From the NCBI GenBank assembly GCA_964242415.1, contig CAXTAT010000003.1, forward strand, positions 124,001-188,000: 64,000 nt of DNA, read 5' to 3'. This document shows positions 41,280 to 50,725 of the stretch, piece after piece. The first letter of the stretch is position 1. Every line of letters begins with the position of its first letter. Position numbers and translations under genes: made by a program. The DNA comes from DASWOJ01 sp964242415 (GTDB lineage: Bacteria > Pseudomonadota > Alphaproteobacteria > Acetobacterales > Acetobacteraceae). The notes below the pieces were generated by a model that did not search any database, was not told the origin of the DNA, and worked only from the letters and a program-made list of their open reading frames with translations.

Positions 41280-44200
41280 TCAGTGCACGGTTTCTGGCAC
41301 GCGGGTCTTGGCGGTGGTGACGGGATCGCCGCCGTGGCCGCCGCCCTTGCCGCCGAACCGTGCCTTGATCCGCTCGCGCAGGGTCTGGAACGTCACGTAC
41401 AGCATCGGGATCAAGAAGATGCCCACCGTGCTGGCCGCCAGCATCCCGGCGAACACCGGCGTCCCCACCGCGCGCCGGCTGACCTGCGCCGCGCCGTTGG
41501 CCGTGACCAGCGGCACCAGGCCCAGGATGAAAGCGATGCTGGTCATCATCACCGCGCGGAACCGCGTCTTGGCCCCCAACTGCGCCGCGTCGGCGATCGA
41601 CTCCCCCGCCTCCCGCCGCTCCTTGGCGAACTCGACGATCAGGATGCCGTTCTTCGCCGCCAGCGCGATCAGCACCACCAGCCCGATCTGCGCATACAGG
41701 TCCAGCGCCAGCCCGGCGACCTGCATGCCGATGAACGACCCCAGGATGCCCACGCTGACCGACATCAGCACCGGCACCGGGATCACCCAGCTCTCATACA
41801 GCGCCACCAGGAACAGGTAGGCGAACAGGATCGCCAACCCCAGGATCTTCCCCGTCTGCCCCGCCGCCGACTTCTCCTGGAACGCCGTCCCCGTCCACTC
41901 ATAGCTGTAGCCCGGCGGCAGCGTCGTCGCGCTGATCTGCTCCATCACGGCCAGCGCGTCACCCGACGACACGCCGGGCTTCGGCGTGCCCTGGATGGTG
42001 ATGGAGCGGTAGTTGTTGTAGCGGCTGATCGTCTGCGGCCCCAGCACGATGCGCGCGTCGGCGATGCTGCGCAGCGGCACCTCGGTGCCGACCTTGTTGC
42101 GGATGTAGATGCGCCAGATCGCCGGGATGTCGGTGCGGTCGGCGGCCTCGCCCTCGATGTTCACCTGCCAGGTGCGGCCGAACAGGTTGAAGTCGTTGAC
42201 GTAGATGCCGCCCAGCGTGGCCTGCAGCGCGGTGAACACGTCGCTGATCGACAGGCCCAGCGCCTGCGCCTTCTCGCGGTCGATGTCCAGCATGATGCTC
42301 GGCGTGGTCGCACTGAAGGTGCTGAACGCACGGGCGATCTTCGGGTCGGCGTTGGTGGCCGCCAGCACCCCGTTCAGCACGCTGCCCATCTCGGCGGGCT
42401 CGCGGCCCTCCAGGTTCTGCAACTGGTACTCGAAGCCGCCGCCGGTCGAGAGGCCGATGATCGGCGGCAGGTTGAACGGGAACGCGATCGCGGAACGGAT
42501 GCCGCCCAGCCCGGCCGCCATCCGCCCGATGAGCGCCTGCACCTTGTCTGCAGCGGCTGGACGGTCGGCGAACGGCTTCATCCGCATCACCATGAACGCC
42601 GCGTTGGACTGGTTGCCCGCGTCCAGCAGCGAGAAGCCGACGATGGACAGCACGTTCTGGATCTGCGGGATACCGTGGGCGACGGCCTCGGCGCGCTGCA
42701 CCACCTCCCGCGTGCGGGTGACGCTGGCGCCGTCCGGCAACTGGATGGCGGCGAAGAACGCGCCCTGGTCCTCGTCCGGCAGGAAGCCCGTGGCGGTGCG
42801 CAGCGTCAGGCCGTAGATGCCGCCGAAGCATAGCGCGACCAGCACCACGGCCAGCACGCCGACGCGGATCAGCCGGCGCACGATGGCCGCATAGCCGTCG
42901 CGGAACCAGTCGATCCCCGCGCCGATCCGCCCCATGATGCCGCGCCGCGGCCCGTTGTGCCGCAGGAACACCCCGCACAGCGCCGGGGACAGCGTGAGGG
43001 CGTTGACGGCGGAGATCAGCATGGCGACGCTGATGGTGACCGCGAACTGCCGGAACAGCGTGCCGGAGATGCCGGGGATGAAGCCGATCGGCACGAACAC
43101 CGACAGCAGCACCAGGGTGATGGCGATGATCGGCGCGGTGATCTGGCCCATCGCCTTCTTGGTCGCCTCACGCGGGGACAGGTCCGGTTCTTCTTCCAGC
43201 ACGCGCTCGACGTTCTCCACCACGACGATGGCGTCATCGACCACGATGCCGATCGCCAGCACGAGCGCCAGCAGCGACACGGTGTTGGCGGAGTACCCCA
43301 GCACCAGCAGCACCGCGAAGGTGCCGATCAGGCTGACCGGCACGGCGATGATCGGGATCAGCGTCGCGCGCAGGTTGCCCAGGAACACGAACGTCACGAT
43401 CGCCACCAGCACGAAGGCTTCGAGCAGCGTGGACTTCACCTCCTCGATGGTGTCGGTGACGAAGGTGCTGCTGTTGTAGAACACCTGGCTTTTCAGCCCT
43501 TCGGGGAACCGCTTGCCCAATTCATCGAGCGCCGCGTTGATGCGTCCGGCCGTCTGCACGGCATTGGCGCCAGGGGCGAGATAGACGCCCAGGGTCACGG
43601 CCGGGTTGCCGTTCAGCCGGCTCTCGCTGTCCTGCGTCGCCGCGCCCAGATCGACCCGCGCCACGTCGCGGATGCGCAGCACGCTGCCGTCCGGGTTGGC
43701 GCGGACGACGATGTTGCCGAACTCCGCCGGGGTGGTCAGGCGGCCCTGGGTCTGCAGGTTGATCTGGAACTGCGTCGCGTCGCTGGTCGGACGCGCGCCG
43801 ATGCGTCCGACCGGCGCCTGCACGTTCTGCTGCTGGATGGCGGTGATGATGTCGCTGGGCGCCAGGTTCAGCTCGATCAGCCGGTTTGTGTCGAACCAGA
43901 TGCGCATGGAGTAGTCCAGCGCCCCGAACAGGGTCGCCGCGCCCACGCCGCTGACCCGGCTGAGCTTGTCCAGCACATTGATCGTCACGTAGTTGCTGAT
44001 GAACAGCGGGTCCTGCTTGGCGCCCTCGCTGCTGAACGCCAGGAACTCCAGGATGGCGGAGGACCGCTTCTGCACCGTCACGCCGTTGCGCTGCACCTCG
44101 GCCGGCAGGCGGGACAGCGCGGACTGCACGCGGTTGTTGACGTTGACGGTGTTGATGTCGGGGTTGGTGCCCAGCTCGAACGACACCGTGAGGGTGTAGG

Positions 44201-44462
44201 TGCCGTCGTTGGCCGAGTTGCTTTTCATGTAGATCATGCGGTCGGCGCCGTTGACCTGCGCCTCCAGCGGCTGCGCGACCGTCGCCTCCACCACCGCCGC
44301 CGACGCGCCGGGATAACGGGTGGTGACCTGCACCTGCGGCGGCACGATGTCGGGGAACTGGCTGAGCGGGATCACCAGCAGCGCCAGGCAGCCGGCGATC
44401 ACCGTGATGATCGCGATGACGATGGCCAGGCGTGGGCGGTCAACGAAGACGCCGGAGATCAT
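41280..44462 (-). CDS. RND efflux transporter, inner-membrane permease (HAE1 / AcrB type)
   Basis: A proton-driven trimeric drug pump of the hydrophobe/amphiphile efflux family. The 1060-aa length is typical. The N-terminus MISGVFVDRPRLAIVIAIIT is typical, followed by PLSQFPDIVPPQVQVTTRYP. TM4 carries the proton-relay Asp pair in LAIGIVVDDAIVVVENVERV. GFIPGISGTLFRQFAVTISV and the C-terminal AAKNGILIVEFAKERREAGE are further hallmarks. The adaptor gene ends 4 bp upstream. No outer-membrane channel gene is present, so it must recruit one encoded elsewhere. Substrates unknown. Confidence 0.97.
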   Translation of the reverse strand: MISGVFVDRPRLAIVIAIITVIAGCLALLVIPLSQFPDIVPPQVQVTTRYPGASAAVVEATVAQPLEAQVNGADRMIYMKSNSANDGTYTLTVSFELGTNPDINTVNVNNRVQSALSRLPAEVQRNGVTVQKRSSAILEFLAFSSEGAKQDPLFISNYVTINVLDKLSRVSGVGAATLFGALDYSMRIWFDTNRLIELNLAPSDIITAIQQQNVQAPVGRIGARPTSDATQFQINLQTQGRLTTPAEFGNIVVRANPDGSVLRIRDVARVDLGAATQDSESRLNGNPAVTLGVYLAPGANAVQTAGRINAALDELGKRFPEGLKSQVFYNSSTFVTDTIEEVKSTLLEAFVLVAIVTFVFLGNLRATLIPIIAVPVSLIGTFAVLLVLGYSANTVSLLALVLAIGIVVDDAIVVVENVERVLEEEPDLSPREATKKAMGQITAPIIAITLVLLSVFVPIGFIPGISGTLFRQFAVTISVAMLISAVNALTLSPALCGVFLRHNGPRRGIMGRIGAGIDWFRDGYAAIVRRLIRVGVLAVVLVALCFGGIYGLTLRTATGFLPDEDQGAFFAAIQLPDGASVTRTREVVQRAEAVAHGIPQIQNVLSIVGFSLLDAGNQSNAAFMVMRMKPFADRPAAADKVQALIGRMAAGLGGIRSAIAFPFNLPPIIGLSTGGGFEYQLQNLEGREPAEMGSVLNGVLAATNADPKIARAFSTFSATTPSIMLDIDREKAQALGLSISDVFTALQATLGGIYVNDFNLFGRTWQVNIEGEAADRTDIPAIWRIYIRNKVGTEVPLRSIADARIVLGPQTISRYNNYRSITIQGTPKPGVSSGDALAVMEQISATTLPPGYSYEWTGTAFQEKSAAGQTGKILGLAILFAYLFLVALYESWVIPVPVLMSVSVGILGSFIGMQVAGLALDLYAQIGLVVLIALAAKNGILIVEFAKERREAGESIADAAQLGAKTRFRAVMMTSIAFILGLVPLVTANGAAQVSRRAVGTPVFAGMLAASTVGIFLIPMLYVTFQTLRERIKARFGGKGGGHGGDPVTTAKTRVPETVH

Positions 44463-44466
44463 GCGG

Positions 44467-45639
44467 TCAAGTCCTCGGGGCTTGCGGCGGCAGGTTGACG
44501 GTGGCGGCGGCGGGGGCCGGGTTCACGACGGCGCCGGGGCGCACGCGCTGCACCCCATCGACGACCACCGTCTCGCCCTCCTTCAGCCCGGCGGCGATGA
44601 TCGCCTGGTCGGGCGTGCTCTGGCCCAACTGGATGCGGCGCTGCTCCGCCTTGTTGCCGTCGCCGACCACCCAGACATAGCTGCCCTGCTGGTCCGACAG
44701 CACGCTGGCGCGCGGGATGGCGAGCTGCTCCACCGGCGTCACGCCCTGCAGGGTGACGGTGACGAACTGGCCGTCGCTCAGCTCGCGGTCGCCGGGGCTG
44801 CCGGCCTGCTGGCCGTTGCGGAGCGGGTTGGGGATGCGGCCGCGGAAGGTGAGGGTGTCGGTGTTGGCGGCCACGGTGGGGTCCACGTAGTCCAGCTTGC
44901 CCGGCTGGTCGTAGTTCTTGCCGTTCGGCAGGCGCAGGCGGATCGTCACCGCGCTGAAGCCGCCCTTGTCGGCGTAGCGGTCCCGCAGGTCCAGCGCGGC
45001 GCGGACGGAGACGGGGAACAGCACGTACATCGGGTCCTGGCTGACGATGCTGGCCAGCACGCCGCTGCTAGGGCTGACGACGTTGCCCTCGGTCACGGTG
45101 GTGCGGCTGATCTTGCCGTCGATGGGCGCCTTGATCTCGGTGTAGTCCAGGTTGACCTGCGCCAGGCGGAGCTGCGCCTGCGCGCCGGCCAGCGCGGCGG
45201 CCTGGCTGCGCTGGGCGCTCAAGGCGTCGTCCACGTTGCTCTGTTGGCCCGCGGGTCCGCTCAGCAGGGTTTGGGCGCGGTTCAGCTTGATGGTGTCATT
45301 CTGCAGCAGGGCGTTGGCCTGCGCGACCTGGGACGCCTGGGCGGCGACGGTCGCCTCGAAGGGCGGGCGTTCCAGGCGGTACAGCACGTCGCCGGCATGG
45401 ACCTCGGCGCCCTCGGTGAAGTGGCGCTCCTGCAGGAAGGCGGTGACGCGGGCGACCAGGTCCACGCGGTTGATCGACTGGATGCGGCCGACGAACTCGC
45501 TGCTCTCGATCACCGGGCGGCGCTGCGCCTGGGCGACGCCGACCGCCGGGGGGCCGGGCGGGCCAGGCTGGGCCAACGCCGGGGCGGACAGCAGGGCAAA
45601 AGCCAGGGCGGGCAGGAGGCGAGGCAGCAAGGTTGTCAC
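44467..45639 (-). CDS. RND efflux periplasmic adaptor subunit (membrane fusion protein)
   Basis: Links the RND permease to an outer-membrane channel. The 390-aa protein has a signal (LLPRLLPALAFALLSAPALA), a Gly/Pro-rich linker, split lipoyl and alpha-hairpin domains (VVSPSSGVLASIVSQDPMYV after DYTEIKAPIDGKISRTTVTE) and a beta-barrel/membrane-proximal end. GTG at 45639 places the signal at the N-terminus; an ATG at 45720 would add 27 residues that look untranslated. It overlaps no other gene and precedes the permease by 4 bp. Confidence 0.92.
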   Translation of the reverse strand: MTTLLPRLLPALAFALLSAPALAQPGPPGPPAVGVAQAQRRPVIESSEFVGRIQSINRVDLVARVTAFLQERHFTEGAEVHAGDVLYRLERPPFEATVAAQASQVAQANALLQNDTIKLNRAQTLLSGPAGQQSNVDDALSAQRSQAAALAGAQAQLRLAQVNLDYTEIKAPIDGKISRTTVTEGNVVSPSSGVLASIVSQDPMYVLFPVSVRAALDLRDRYADKGGFSAVTIRLRLPNGKNYDQPGKLDYVDPTVAANTDTLTFRGRIPNPLRNGQQAGSPGDRELSDGQFVTVTLQGVTPVEQLAIPRASVLSDQQGSYVWVVGDGNKAEQRRIQLGQSTPDQAIIAAGLKEGETVVVDGVQRVRPGAVVNPAPAAATVNLPPQAPRT

Positions 45640-45757
45640 CCAGGTTGTTGCACCGGGCTGTATCCCAGATGGCCCGGCGGCAGTCCAGCACAACAACGCG
45701 AGGCTTGCACGCATCATCGTCCCGCCGCACCCTTGGACGCGCGAGGACAATGCCTGC

Positions 45758-45914
45758 CTGCTGCTCCCTTTCCCTCCGGGAGAGGGCCGGGGTGAGGGAG
45801 GTCGCAAGGACCGGCCTCGCCGTGGAGGAGCGGACCTTGACTTCTGCGCGGCGAGGCTTGGTCAGTGCGGCTTCCCTCACCCCGGCCCTCTCCCGGAGGG
45901 GGAGGGAGCAGCAG
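45758..45914. repeat. REPIN-like inverted-repeat element, copy D
   Basis: Left arm CTGCTGCTCCCTTTCCCTCC, continuing GGGAGAGGGCCGGGGTGAGGGAGG, faces right arm CTTCCCTCACCCCGGCCCTC with TCCCGGAGGGGGAGGGAGCAGCAG. The interior is also partly paired (GGCCTCGCCG with CGGCGAGGC). It lies between the divergently transcribed adaptor and HMG-CoA lyase genes, 22 bp from the latter's start. Confidence 0.92.
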
Positions 45915-45935
45915 TTGCGCTGGAGGGGACACATC

Positions 45936-46853
45936 ATGGCTGAGACGGTGATCGTATGCGAAGTCGGGCCGCGTGACGGCCTGCAGATGTCGAAGACGCG
46001 GATGGCGACGGCCACCAAGATACGGTGGATCGAGGCCATCGCCGCCGCCGGCGTGCCGGAAATCGAGGTCGGCAGCTTCGTGCCACCGCGGCTGATCCCG
46101 CAGATGGCCGACACCGGGGAGGTCGTGCAGGCCACGAGCGGCCTCCCGGTGGTGATCGTGGCGCTGGTGCCGAACCTGCGCGGTGCCCAGGCGGCGGCAG
46201 CGGCCGGCGCCCACCGCATCACCATCCCGGTCAGCGTCAGCGAGGGCCACAGCCGCGCCAACACCAACCGCGGCACCATGGACCAGGTGGCGGTGGTGCG
46301 GGAGGTCGTCGCCTGGGTCAGGGCGGAGGCGCCGGGGCTGCAGGTGGAGGCGACGTGCAGCACCGCGTTCGGCTGCTCGATCGACGGCATCGTGCCGGAG
46401 GCCCAGGTGGTCCGGGTGGCGGCGGCGCTGGCGGCGGCCGGGGTGGACATGGTCGCCCTGGCGGACACCGTCGGCTATGCCCATCCTGCGCAAATCCGTT
46501 CCGTGATCCACGCCGTGCGGGCGGCCATCGGGGCGAAGCTGGACGGGCTGCACCTGCATGACACCATGGGCCTGGGGCTGGCCAACGCCCTGGCGGGATT
46601 GGAGGCGGGGATGCGGAACTTCGACGCCTCGCTGGGCGGGCTGGGCGGCTGCCCGTATGCGCCGGGCGCCAGCGGCAACATCGTGACCGAGGACCTGGTG
46701 TTCCTGCTGGAAAGCGAGGGCTTCCATACCGGCATCGACCTGGACCGCCTGGTGGAGGCCCGGGCGATCCTGGACCAAGGGCTGCCGGCGGAGGAAAAGC
46801 ATGGCGCCCTGGCTCGCGCCGGCCTGCCCAAGACGTTCCGCCGTGCCGCCTGA
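45936..46853 (+). CDS. mvaB: Hydroxymethylglutaryl-CoA lyase
   Basis: Cleaves HMG-CoA to acetoacetate and acetyl-CoA, the last step of leucine breakdown. The 305-aa TIM-barrel protein has CEVGPRDGLQMSKTRMATAT, the DUF/HMGL-like metal motif GLHLHDTMGLGLANALAGLE and the active-site Cys loop FDASLGGLGGCPYAPGASGN. ATG at 45936 follows GGAGGGG. No other leucine-catabolism gene is adjacent; a related DRE-TIM lyase is a less likely alternative. Confidence 0.94.
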   Translation: MAETVIVCEVGPRDGLQMSKTRMATATKIRWIEAIAAAGVPEIEVGSFVPPRLIPQMADTGEVVQATSGLPVVIVALVPNLRGAQAAAAAGAHRITIPVSVSEGHSRANTNRGTMDQVAVVREVVAWVRAEAPGLQVEATCSTAFGCSIDGIVPEAQVVRVAAALAAAGVDMVALADTVGYAHPAQIRSVIHAVRAAIGAKLDGLHLHDTMGLGLANALAGLEAGMRNFDASLGGLGGCPYAPGASGNIVTEDLVFLLESEGFHTGIDLDRLVEARAILDQGLPAEEKHGALARAGLPKTFRRAA

Positions 46854-47002
46854 CGCAGCGGCGGCCGGGTGGGCAAAGGCGGCGCCGGTTGGCAGCGTGG
46901 CGACATGATGGCGAAATAACGCCGACATAACGGCAGAGTCGGGCTGGACGCCGGACGCATGCACGGCTTAGGAACGTGGCTTCCGATCCAGGGGCGGGAT
47001 TG

Positions 47003-47212
47003 ATGGCGAGAGACGACATGCTGGCGCCCATCCGGGAGCGGGCCTACCAGCTATGGGAACAGGCCGGACGGCCCGAGGGCGGCGACTTGGAATTCTGGGA
47101 GCGCGCGCGGGCGCAGGTCGAGCGTGAGCAGGCCGACCGGGACCAGGCTGAACGTGAGCAAGCCGAACGCGAGCAGGCGGCACGGACGCCGGGACTGCTC
47201 AATGGAGCTTAA
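47003..47212 (+). CDS. DUF2934 family protein with a pentapeptide-repeat tail
   Basis: A 69-aa protein. Residues 6-40 match DUF2934 (IRERAYQLWEQAGRPEGGDL followed by EFWERA). The rest is a highly charged helix built of EQADR, DQAER, EQAER and EQAAR units, followed by TPGLLNGA. Function is unknown. The ATG at 47003 was chosen over an upstream frame. Its 3' end overlaps the convergent ndh gene by 14 bp. Confidence 0.85.
   Translation: MARDDMLAPIRERAYQLWEQAGRPEGGDLEFWERARAQVEREQADRDQAEREQAEREQAARTPGLLNGA
47126..47185 (+). repeat. 15-bp tandem repeat in the DUF2934 gene
   Basis: Four contiguous 15-bp units at 47126, 47141, 47156 and 47171, encoding EQADR, DQAER, EQAER and EQAAR. Units differ from each other by two to four bases. 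Confidence 0.9.
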
Positions 47213-48506
47213 TGCCTGGCCCTGGGCTTTGCGAGGAATAGCGGGCAACCAGCCGCCATAGCACGGCGGTGCCGCCATGCAGGGCGGTCTGGTGCATCTT
47301 GTATAGCGAGCGGTACACCATCCGGGCGAAGTAGCCCTCGATGAACAGGCTGCGCCCGACCACAAAGCCCATCAGGCTGCCGACCGTGCTGTAGCGGCCC
47401 AGCGACACCAGGGAGCCGAAGTCCCGGTACACGAACGGCTGCGGCGGCAGGCCCTTCAGGCGGCGGCGCAGGGTTTGGATCATGTGGGACGCCTGCTGGT
47501 GCGCCGCCTGGGCGCGCGGCGGCACGGTGCCCTCGCCGAGCGGACAGGCCGCGCAGTCGCCGATGGCGAACACGTCGGGGTCGCGGGTGGCCTGCAGGGC
47601 TGGCGTCACGACGAGCTGGTTGATGCGGTTGTTCTCCAGCCCGCCCAGGTCGTGCAGCACGTCCGGCGCCTTGACCCCGGCGGACCAGACGACCAGCTCG
47701 GCCGGGATCACCTCCCCGTCAGACAGCACGACGCCGTCGGCGCGCACCTCGGCCACGCGCGCGCCGCTGCGGACGATGACGCCGATCTGGCCCAGCAGGG
47801 CCTCCGTCGCCGCGGAGATGCGCTCGGGCAGGGCGGGGAGGATGCGCGGCGCGGCCTCGATCAGCACGATGCGGATGTCGCGGGCCGGGTCGATGCGGTC
47901 CATGCCGTAGGCCACGACGGCGCGGGCGGTGCGGTGCAGCTCGGCCGCCAGCTCGGTGCCGGTCGCGCCCGCGCCGATGATGGCGACATGGAGCTGGCCC
48001 GGCCGCACCGGGGTATCCTGGGAGTTGGCGCGCAGGCAGGCGTTGACCAGGCGGCGGTTGAACCGGGACGCCTGCTCCGGCGTGTCCAGCGGCACCGCGT
48101 ACTGCGCCGCGCCGGGCGTGCCGAAGTCGTTGGTGACGCTGCCGACGGCGACGATCAGGGTGTCGTAGTCCAGGGAGGTCGCGGGGGTGATCTCCCGGCC
48201 CTCGTCGTCCTGGGTGGCGGCCAGGGCGATGCGCTTGTTGGCGCGGTCCAGGCCGGTCAGCTCGCCGAAGCGGTAGGTGAAGTGGTGCCAGTGCGCCTGG
48301 GCCAGCAGGTTCAGCTCGTGCTGCGACCGGTCGATGCTGCCGGCGGCGACGGAGTGCAGCAGGGGTTTCCACAGGTGGGTGCGGGTTTTCTCGACCAGGG
48401 TGATGCGGGCCTGGCCGCGCTTGCCGAGGGTGTTGCCGAGCTTGGTCACCAGCTCCAGCCCGGCCGCGCCTCCGCCGACGACAACGATGTGATGGGGTTG
48501 GGTCAT
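47199..48506 (-). CDS. ndh: Type II NADH dehydrogenase
   Basis: A single-subunit, non-proton-pumping NADH:quinone oxidoreductase bound to the inner membrane surface. The 435-aa protein has the FAD motif IVVVGGGAAGLELVTKLGNT and the NAD(P) motif VAIIGAGATGTELAAELHRT. FAIGDCAACPLGEGTVPPRA is the conserved FAD-ribityl block, and FVYRDFGSLVSLGRYSTVGS precedes a C-terminal amphipathic region typical of NDH-2. The ATG at 48506 begins MTQPHHIVVVGGG. Upstream lies REPIN copy E. The frame upstream continues into antisense sequence of ligA and is not coding. Confidence 0.93.
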   Translation of the reverse strand: MTQPHHIVVVGGGAAGLELVTKLGNTLGKRGQARITLVEKTRTHLWKPLLHSVAAGSIDRSQHELNLLAQAHWHHFTYRFGELTGLDRANKRIALAATQDDEGREITPATSLDYDTLIVAVGSVTNDFGTPGAAQYAVPLDTPEQASRFNRRLVNACLRANSQDTPVRPGQLHVAIIGAGATGTELAAELHRTARAVVAYGMDRIDPARDIRIVLIEAAPRILPALPERISAATEALLGQIGVIVRSGARVAEVRADGVVLSDGEVIPAELVVWSAGVKAPDVLHDLGGLENNRINQLVVTPALQATRDPDVFAIGDCAACPLGEGTVPPRAQAAHQQASHMIQTLRRRLKGLPPQPFVYRDFGSLVSLGRYSTVGSLMGFVVGRSLFIEGYFARMVYRSLYKMHQTALHGGTAVLWRLVARYSSQSPGPGIKLH

Positions 48507-48520
48507 GATGAGCCTTTCTG

Positions 48521-48669
48521 CTCCCTCTCCCTCCGGGAGAGGGCCGGGGTGAGGGGGTCTTACGGCCAGCGCGCCCTCTGTTTTCGAGAGCACCGGCACG
48601 GCGTTCAAGTTGGATAACATGGTGCTTGCCCGCTCCCTCACCCCGGCCCTCTCCCGGAGGGAGAGGGGG
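48521..48669. repeat. REPIN-like inverted-repeat element, copy E (overlaps the 3' end of ligA)
   Basis: Left arm CTCCCTCTCCCTCCGGGAGA, continuing GGGCCGGGGTGAGGGGGTCTT, faces right arm CTCCCTCACCCCGGCCCTCT with CCCGGAGGGAGAGGGGG. The ligA stop codon (48638-48640) lies inside the right arm, so the element supplies the last codons of ligA (PSPSGRGPG). Confidence 0.93.
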
Positions 48670-50725
48670 AAGACTCTGCCATTCCTGCCAGCGCCCGCCA
48701 TTCTGCCTCCGTCATCGTCGCCACGCCAAGCTCTGCCGCCTTCTTGGCCTTCGACCCGGCGTCCGCGCCCAGGATCAGCAGGTCCGTGCGCTTGCTTACG
48801 CTGTCGCTGACCCGGGCGCCAAGCTGCTCCGCGCGCGCCTTGGCCTCCGTGCGGCTCATGGTCTCCAGGGTGCCGGTGAACACCAGGGCCTTGCCCGCCA
48901 GGGCGCCATCCGCCGCCGCGGCGGGCGCCGGGCTCTCGATGTGTAGCAGCGCCGCCAGTTCGTCCAGGGCGGCCACGTTGCGCGGCTCGGTGAAGAACCC
49001 GGCCAGTTCCTCCGCCAGCGCCGGGCCGACGCCGATGATGCTGCCCAGGGCCAGCCGTTCCTCGCTGCCCACCACGGTCGCATCCAGCATCCGGCTGCGC
49101 CACTCGGGGTAAGCCGCATAGTGCCGGGCCAGCAGCTTGGCGTTGGTCTCGCCCACCCGGCGGATGCCCAGGCTGTAGATGAAGCGGTCCAGCGGCACCG
49201 TCCGCCTTGCCTCGATGGAGCGCAGCAGGTTCGACACCGAGCGCTCCTTCCAGCCCTCCCGCGTCAGCAGCTCGTCCCGGTGCTGCGCCAGGTGGAAGAT
49301 GCCCGCCGGGCCGGTCAGCCAGCCGAGGTCGTAGAACTCCTGGATGGTCTTCTCGCCAAGCCCCTCGATGTCGAACGCGGTGCGGCTGACGAAGTGGATC
49401 AGGCGGCCGACCGCCTGGGCCGGGCAGGTCAGGCCGCCGGTGCAGCGGCGCACCACCTCGTCCGCCGGGCGCACGGCCAGGCTGCCGCAGGCCGGGCAGG
49501 TCTCTGGCGGCGTCCAGGGCTGCGCGCCGGCCGGGCGGAAGTCCGGCAGCGCCTGCACCACCTGCGGGATCACGTCGCCGGCGCGTTGCAGCACCACGGT
49601 GTCGCCCACGCGCAGGTCCTTGCGGGCGATCTCGTCCTCGTTGTGCAGGGTGGCGCGCGTCACCAGCACGCCGCCGACGTTCACCGGGGCCAGCCAGGCG
49701 ACCGGCGTCAGCGAGCCCGTGCGGCCGACCTGGATGTGGATGGCGTCCAGCGTGGTGGTGGCGCGCTCGGCCGGGAACTTCCAGGCGATGGCCCAGCGCG
49801 GCGCACGGCCGACGAAGCCCATGCGGCGCTGCAGGGCCAGGCTGTCGATCTTGTAGACCACGCCGTCGATGTCGTAGGCCAGCCCCGCCCGCGTGAGGCC
49901 GATGGCGGCCTGGAACGCCTCGGCGGCCGCTTCGTCCGCCACCGGCTGCGACAGCGGGTTGACCTGGAAGCCCCAGCCGCGCAGCCGCTCCAGGTACTCG
50001 CCATGGGTGGCCGCCACCGCCTCGCTGCACTCGCCCATGGCGTAGGCGAGCAGCGACAGCGGGCGGGTGGCGGTGATGCCCGCGTCCAACTGCCGCAGCG
50101 ACCCGGCGGCGGCGTTGCGCGGGTTGGCGAACACCTTGCCGCCGGCCGCCGCCTGCGCCGCGTTCAGCGCCAGGAAGTCGGCCTTGGTCATGAACACCTC
50201 GCCGCGAATTTCGATCAGCGCCGGGGCCGGGCCTTGCAGGGTGTGTGGCACCGTGGGGACGACGCGCAGGTTGGCGGTCACGTCCTCGCCCTCCGCCCCG
50301 TCGCCGCGGGTGGCGCCGCGGACCAGGCGGCCCCGTTCATACAGCAGGTTGATCGACAGGCCGTCGATTTTGGGTTCGGCGATGAAGCCGAGCGGCGCGT
50401 CCGCGGCCAAGTTGAGGAAGCGCCGGGAGCGGGCGCAGAACTCGGTGAAGTCGGCGGCGGCGAAGGCGTTGTCCAGGGACAGCATCGGGACGCGGTGCCG
50501 CACCTTGGCGAACCCACCCGCCGGGGCCGAGCCGACCCGGCGGCTGGGGCTGTCCGGACGCACCAGGTCGGGGAACTCGGCCTCCAGCGCCGCATTGAGT
50601 TGGCGCAGCGCGTCATACTCGGCGTCGGTGGCCAGCGGCGCGTCCTGCTCGTGATAGGCGCGGTCGAGCCGGCTGATCTCGGCCGCCAGGCGTTCCAGCT
50701 CGGCGGCGGCGGCCTCCGGGGTCAC
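48638..50725 (-). CDS. ligA: NAD-dependent DNA ligase
   Basis: Seals nicks during replication and repair using NAD. The 695-aa length is normal. Order: Ia domain, adenylation domain with the AMP-accepting Lys in FIAEPKIDGLSINLLYERG, GDGAEGEDVTANLR, OB fold, Cys4 zinc finger (CPACGSLAVRPADEVVRRC, then TCPAQ), HhH domain (GIRRVGETNAKLLARHY) and C-terminal BRCT (LAGKALVFTGTLETMSRTEA). The GTG start at 50725 overlaps the recN stop (GTGA). The extreme C-terminus (SPSPSGRGPG) comes from a repeat element rather than the family sequence. Confidence 0.97.
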   Translation of the reverse strand: MTPEAAAAELERLAAEISRLDRAYHEQDAPLATDAEYDALRQLNAALEAEFPDLVRPDSPSRRVGSAPAGGFAKVRHRVPMLSLDNAFAAADFTEFCARSRRFLNLAADAPLGFIAEPKIDGLSINLLYERGRLVRGATRGDGAEGEDVTANLRVVPTVPHTLQGPAPALIEIRGEVFMTKADFLALNAAQAAAGGKVFANPRNAAAGSLRQLDAGITATRPLSLLAYAMGECSEAVAATHGEYLERLRGWGFQVNPLSQPVADEAAAEAFQAAIGLTRAGLAYDIDGVVYKIDSLALQRRMGFVGRAPRWAIAWKFPAERATTTLDAIHIQVGRTGSLTPVAWLAPVNVGGVLVTRATLHNEDEIARKDLRVGDTVVLQRAGDVIPQVVQALPDFRPAGAQPWTPPETCPACGSLAVRPADEVVRRCTGGLTCPAQAVGRLIHFVSRTAFDIEGLGEKTIQEFYDLGWLTGPAGIFHLAQHRDELLTREGWKERSVSNLLRSIEARRTVPLDRFIYSLGIRRVGETNAKLLARHYAAYPEWRSRMLDATVVGSEERLALGSIIGVGPALAEELAGFFTEPRNVAALDELAALLHIESPAPAAAADGALAGKALVFTGTLETMSRTEAKARAEQLGARVSDSVSKRTDLLILGADAGSKAKKAAELGVATMTEAEWRALAGMAESSPSPSGRGPG

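Noticed and set aside
48507..50030. N-terminal extension of the ndh frame, more than 500 codons
   Set aside because: It is out of frame with and overlaps ligA on the same strand, and crosses a repeat element. The family N-terminus begins at 48506.
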